Origin: Campylobacterales bacterium | Lineage (GTDB): Bacteria; Campylobacterota; Campylobacteria; Campylobacterales; Nitratiruptoraceae | Assembly (NCBI GenBank): GCA_027065825.1 | Contig: JAMONM010000098.1 | Coordinates: forward strand, 1 to 64,000 | DNA: 64,000 bases | Reading direction: 5' to 3' | Part shown: piece by piece, positions 60,912 through 64,000 of the stretch | Numbering within the stretch: position 1 is the stretch's first letter | Layout: each line of letters opens with the position of its first letter | Translations under genes and position numbers: made by a program | The notes under the pieces: generated by a model | What the model saw: the letters and a program-made list of their open reading frames with translations, nothing else | The model's database searches: none | Told to the model about the DNA's origin: nothing

Positions 60912-62093
60912 ATGAATTTAAAAGAGATGGATTTGGAATATGTTTTGCATACCTATTCCAGAAACTGGGTAAATTTCAAAAAAGGGAAAGATTCAATCCT
61001 ATACGACGAGGAGGGGAGGGATTATATCGATTTTACCAGCGGCATTGGCGTAGTAAGCGTAGGACACGGCAACGAACGTCTCGCGCGCGCCATATGCGAG
61101 CAGGCCAGAGATCTTATACATATCTCCAATCTCTATCTCATAGAGCCGCAGGCCAGGCTGGCGAAAGAGCTTGTAGAGCGATCAGGCTACGATATGAGGG
61201 TTTTTTTCGCCAACAGTGGAGCCGAGGCCAACGAGGGCGCTATAAAGATCGCCAGAAAATACGGCGAAGTGGACGGAGAGATAAAAAGATACAAAATCGT
61301 AACGCTAAAACACTCTTTTCACGGTAGAACCATTACGGCTCTAAAAGCTACGGGCCAGGAGGCGATGCATAACTATTTCGGTCCGTTTCCGGACGGTTTC
61401 GTATACGCCGATGAGATATCTGCCGTAGAGAATCTTTTGGATGAAAAGACGGTAGCGGTTATGATTGAGCTAATTCAAGGAGAGGGAGGAGTCGAACCCC
61501 AAAATATAGAATCGGTCCAAAAGTTGAGCGAAACCCTCAAAAAACTGGATATTCTCCTGATAGTAGACGAGGTTCAAACAGGCGTTTACAGAACGGGAGA
61601 GTTTCTGGCAAGTAATCTTTACGAAATAGTGCCGGATATAGTAACCTTGGCGAAGGGACTCGGAGGGGGCGTTCCCATAGGGGCGGTTATGACCGGCCTT
61701 AAAGATATTTTTTCTCCCGGAGACCACGGCAGTACCTTCGGCGGCAACTATCTCAGCAGCAGGGCGGCGTTGGAGGTGATCGATATACTCGATTCTTATA
61801 AAAACAGCGGTGCTTTGGATGGAACTATCTCCTATTTTAAGGAGAGTCTGGATCGTTTGGCCGCCGAATTTGAGGATCTGTTTGAAAAGTCGGTAGGAGT
61901 GGGACTTATGAGGGGATTGAGGCTAAAAGACGGCGATCTGTTGAATCGAATGGTTAACGCAGCGTTCGAAGAGGGTGTTTTGGTGCTAAAAGCCGGCAGG
62001 GGAACGTTGAGGTTTTTGCCGCCGTTGCTAATCTCCAAGGAGGAGATAGAGGAAGGAATGAATAGACTCAAAAGGGCGTTGAAAAGATTATGA
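60912..62093 (+). CDS. argD: Class III aminotransferase, acetylornithine aminotransferase type
   Basis: 393 residues from the ATG at 60912; a TTG two codons earlier is too close to AAAGG. Motifs: FANSGAEANEGAIKIARK, HGRTITALKATGQ, VDEVQTGVYRTG and LAKGLGGGVPIG with the PLP lysine, then GDHGSTFGGNYLSS. Converts N-acetylornithine/2-oxoglutarate in arginine synthesis; succinyl-diaminopimelate transamination is a common second role. Overlaps the TolC-like gene by 4 bases. Confidence 0.92.
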   Translation: MNLKEMDLEYVLHTYSRNWVNFKKGKDSILYDEEGRDYIDFTSGIGVVSVGHGNERLARAICEQARDLIHISNLYLIEPQARLAKELVERSGYDMRVFFANSGAEANEGAIKIARKYGEVDGEIKRYKIVTLKHSFHGRTITALKATGQEAMHNYFGPFPDGFVYADEISAVENLLDEKTVAVMIELIQGEGGVEPQNIESVQKLSETLKKLDILLIVDEVQTGVYRTGEFLASNLYEIVPDIVTLAKGLGGGVPIGAVMTGLKDIFSPGDHGSTFGGNYLSSRAALEVIDILDSYKNSGALDGTISYFKESLDRLAAEFEDLFEKSVGVGLMRGLRLKDGDLLNRMVNAAFEEGVLVLKAGRGTLRFLPPLLISKEEIEEGMNRLKRALKRL

Positions 62094-63271
62094 GAGGTTT
62101 GTTGGTTTGCTTTATGTTAGCGGTTTCGGCTCTGGTGGCGGCTGAAGATTCGATTTTGTCCAAAATAAAACGGGAGAGCTTCGAATATGATCTGCAAAAG
62201 AGCGAAGTAGAGGCCAAAAAACTGCACGATAGCTGGATAAATCCCATAAATATGATTTACAGCGATACAAAGAGCGACCAATACGGTCTAAATCAAAAGA
62301 GCAAAAGTTTCAAAATAGTGGTCGATCAGCCGATATTCAAAAGCGGAGGTATATATTTTGCTATTAAATACGCCGACGCTACCAGAGAGTATACGAAACT
62401 CGCCGTCCAGGAGAACAAAAAGGCTCTGATTTTACAGGCCGTCGATCTGTTGTATTCATATAAAAAGAGCTCTTTGCAGATAAAAAAACAGAGACTTTTG
62501 ATAGAAAACTCCAGGATCGACGTAATTAGAAAAAAGGAGCAGTATCTGGCGGGATTGATTGACGGGAGCTTTTTGGATCAGGCGATACTGAACAAAAATA
62601 TGAACGAGATCGCGCTATTGGATCTGCAAAGTGCGTTGGAAGATATTAAAAAAGGGTTCGAGGATATCAGTGATCGCAATATCGAGGATCTGGAGCCTCC
62701 TAGATTCAAACTGATCGAACTAAACAGTTTTTTAAAAAGAAATATCGCCATACGCAGAGCCTCTCAAGAGGCGATGGCCAAAAAGTATTTCAGCAAAATG
62801 ACCGTTGCCAGATATCTGCCCTCTCTTTCGGTTACGGCCAGTTACAATTCCCAAGAGATTTCGGGCTCTTTCTTTATGCCTCCCGGTCGTGAGAGCTACA
62901 AGGAGTACGGATTTAAGATAACTATGCCCCTTTTCGATATAAACTCCTTTAGAAACGTGGAATCCACGAAGATCGATTATCTTAAAGCCGAGCTTGCGGT
63001 TATGGACTTTAAGCGCTCACAAAACAATCTATATAAAAACGTAATTAGAAAATTGAGGCTGCTGGATAAAAAGATTGAGCTGACAAGAGAGGATATAAAG
63101 CTATACCGCTCACTGCTTGAGGATACCAAGACGCTTTTTCTTGCAGGAGAAAAGACCGAATATGACGTGAAGACGCTGGAAAACTCTCTAAAGATTAAAA
63201 AAATCGATCTGAAGATATACGATATAGAAAAACAAAGAGCTATCGTACAGCTGTATAAAAAGGTGATGTGA
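62090..63271 (+). CDS. TolC-like outer membrane efflux protein
   Basis: 393 residues, signal peptide MRGLLVCFMLAVSALVAAED. The body is a mostly helical outer-membrane-factor repeat: KIVVDQPIFKSGGIYFAIKY, heptad-rich helices (about 85-190), then SLSVTASYNSQEISGSF and FKITMPLFDINSFRNVES as the second beta-strand pair with its helix. Matches TolC/OMF members such as HefA, somewhat short. It likely pairs with the adaptor at 58380. TGATG overlap with the next gene. Confidence 0.85.
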   Translation: MRGLLVCFMLAVSALVAAEDSILSKIKRESFEYDLQKSEVEAKKLHDSWINPINMIYSDTKSDQYGLNQKSKSFKIVVDQPIFKSGGIYFAIKYADATREYTKLAVQENKKALILQAVDLLYSYKKSSLQIKKQRLLIENSRIDVIRKKEQYLAGLIDGSFLDQAILNKNMNEIALLDLQSALEDIKKGFEDISDRNIEDLEPPRFKLIELNSFLKRNIAIRRASQEAMAKKYFSKMTVARYLPSLSVTASYNSQEISGSFFMPPGRESYKEYGFKITMPLFDINSFRNVESTKIDYLKAELAVMDFKRSQNNLYKNVIRKLRLLDKKIELTREDIKLYRSLLEDTKTLFLAGEKTEYDVKTLENSLKIKKIDLKIYDIEKQRAIVQLYKKVM

Positions 63272-64000
63272 TGCGTTTTAGCCGCTATATGAGAGAGTGG
63301 CTCTACGGAGAGGGCGGATATTATAGAAATTTTGGGGAGATAGGCAAAAAGGGGGATTTTTATACGGCCGTCAGCGTATCTAAATTCTTCGGCGGAGCCA
63401 TCGCCAAACATCTGATCGATCTAATTGAAAAAGGAGAAGTCTCCGCCGATGCGTATATAATCGAAATCGGAGCTCACAAAGGCTATTTGCTGGCGGATAT
63501 GATACAGTTTATATATACCTTCGATCCCGAACTCTTAAAAAGTTTGAAATTCGCGATTGTAGAACCCTTTGAAGAGCTAAGGAAAATGCAGACTGGATAT
63601 TTCAAAGACTCTTTCGCAGATGAGGTGGAACTGATCCATTTTGAGAGTCTGAAGGATCTAGGTGTTCGCGAGGCTTTCTTGGTGGCCAACGAGATCTTTG
63701 ACGCATTCGAATGCGAACTCGTTTACGGCGACAAGATGGCGTATGTGGAGGGGGAGAGCGTTGTTTGGAAAAGTCTCGATCCGGCTATTTTGGAGGCCTC
63801 CAGGAAATATGTGGCTCAAAAAGGTGAGCTGGCCCAGGGTTATGAGAGGTTTGCCGAAGAGCTCTTTAGAGGTGTTGAAAAATGCAGATTCTTAACTTTC
63901 GACTACGGCGACAAAGAGCCCAGGGGAGATTTTTCCATCAGAGTCTATATCTCGCACAGAGTATACCCCTTTTTTGACGAAGAGCTCAAATTAAAAGAGG
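63271..64000 (+). CDS. MidA/NDUFAF7-type SAM-dependent methyltransferase (5' part, cut by window edge)
   Basis: At least 243 residues in the window, open at the right end. Begins MRFSRYMREWLYGEGGYYRN, then KKGDFYTAVSVSKFFGGAIAK, the IIEIGAHKGYLLADM SAM-binding loop and FLVANEIFDAFECELV, matching the COG1565/DUF185 family in which NDUFAF7 methylates an arginine of complex I. The bacterial substrate is not known. ATG shares one base with the tolC-like stop, so it belongs to the same operon. The missing inner-membrane transporter of that operon may follow beyond the window. Confidence 0.85.
   Translation, partial: MRFSRYMREWLYGEGGYYRNFGEIGKKGDFYTAVSVSKFFGGAIAKHLIDLIEKGEVSADAYIIEIGAHKGYLLADMIQFIYTFDPELLKSLKFAIVEPFEELRKMQTGYFKDSFADEVELIHFESLKDLGVREAFLVANEIFDAFECELVYGDKMAYVEGESVVWKSLDPAILEASRKYVAQKGELAQGYERFAEELFRGVEKCRFLTFDYGDKEPRGDFSIRVYISHRVYPFFDEELKLKE

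Noticed and set aside
1-64000. CRISPR array, prophage, insertion sequence or integrative element
   Set aside because: No regularly spaced repeats, transposase, integrase or flanking direct repeats were seen; gene order is typical of the core genome of the phylum.

Overview
The window reads as a continuous chromosomal segment of a free-living Campylobacterota (Epsilonproteobacteria), most likely a chemolithoautotroph of hydrothermal or sulfidic habitats. Three things point there. The gene order matches blocks I know from Campylobacter jejuni: mobB-slt-yggT-gltX-psd, ilvB/ilvH-lpxD, aspB-cysE-speA-hisS-tmk-coaD-ubiX, lolA-secA-lolC and icd-mdh-sucCD-oorDABC. The set of reductive TCA enzymes is nearly complete. 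The genes are dense, often overlapping by 1-8 bases, with A/T-rich promoters. I see no rRNA operon, phage, insertion sequence or CRISPR array.

Layout. 1-5100: mobB (cut by the edge), a lipoprotein, lytic transglycosylase, YggT, glutamyl-tRNA synthetase, phosphatidylserine decarboxylase and a small unknown. 5098-10116: a Fur-type iron region, with a periplasmic rhodanese divergent from an OprD-like porin, FeoA, FeoB and an M48 lipoprotein protease around a near-perfect Fur box. 10169-16260: CoA-binding protein, ilvA, Ppx/GppA, ilvB, ilvN, lpxD and a small unknown. 16280-22851: minus-strand housekeeping operon from ubiX to aspB.

22910-31342 is the most unusual part. A response regulator/histidine kinase pair is followed, across a tandem 11-bp repeat, by a seven-gene tightly packed operon: PqqD-like peptide-binding protein, ATP-grasp ligase, PLP decarboxylase of the LysA fold with an N-terminal leader-like tail, urea-transporter/M23-peptidase fusion, outer-membrane beta-barrel, TPR protein and a c-type cytochrome. 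I recognise the families but no characterised system with this make-up.

31347-45270: tRNA-Gly, tRNA-Leu, HU, FtsK (apparently with a non-standard start codon), an MgtC/DUF4010 membrane protein, aconitase B, LolA, SecA, a LolC-type permease and a large AsmA-like protein divergent from MltG.

46269-56267 is the central carbon cluster: monomeric isocitrate dehydrogenase, malate dehydrogenase, two-subunit class I fumarase, succinyl-CoA synthetase, a small CxxC heavy-metal-domain protein and four-subunit 2-oxoglutarate:ferredoxin oxidoreductase. With acnB these can run succinyl-CoA to 2-oxoglutarate to isocitrate to citrate, and malate/fumarate steps, in either direction. ATP-citrate lyase and fumarate reductase are not in the window.

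56313-64000: RNase P RNA, an EI24-like membrane protein, Fur itself (convergent), then a packed operon of a short HlyD-like adaptor, an orphan molybdopterin oxidoreductase, ArgD-type aminotransferase, a TolC-like channel and a MidA-type methyltransferase running off the right edge.
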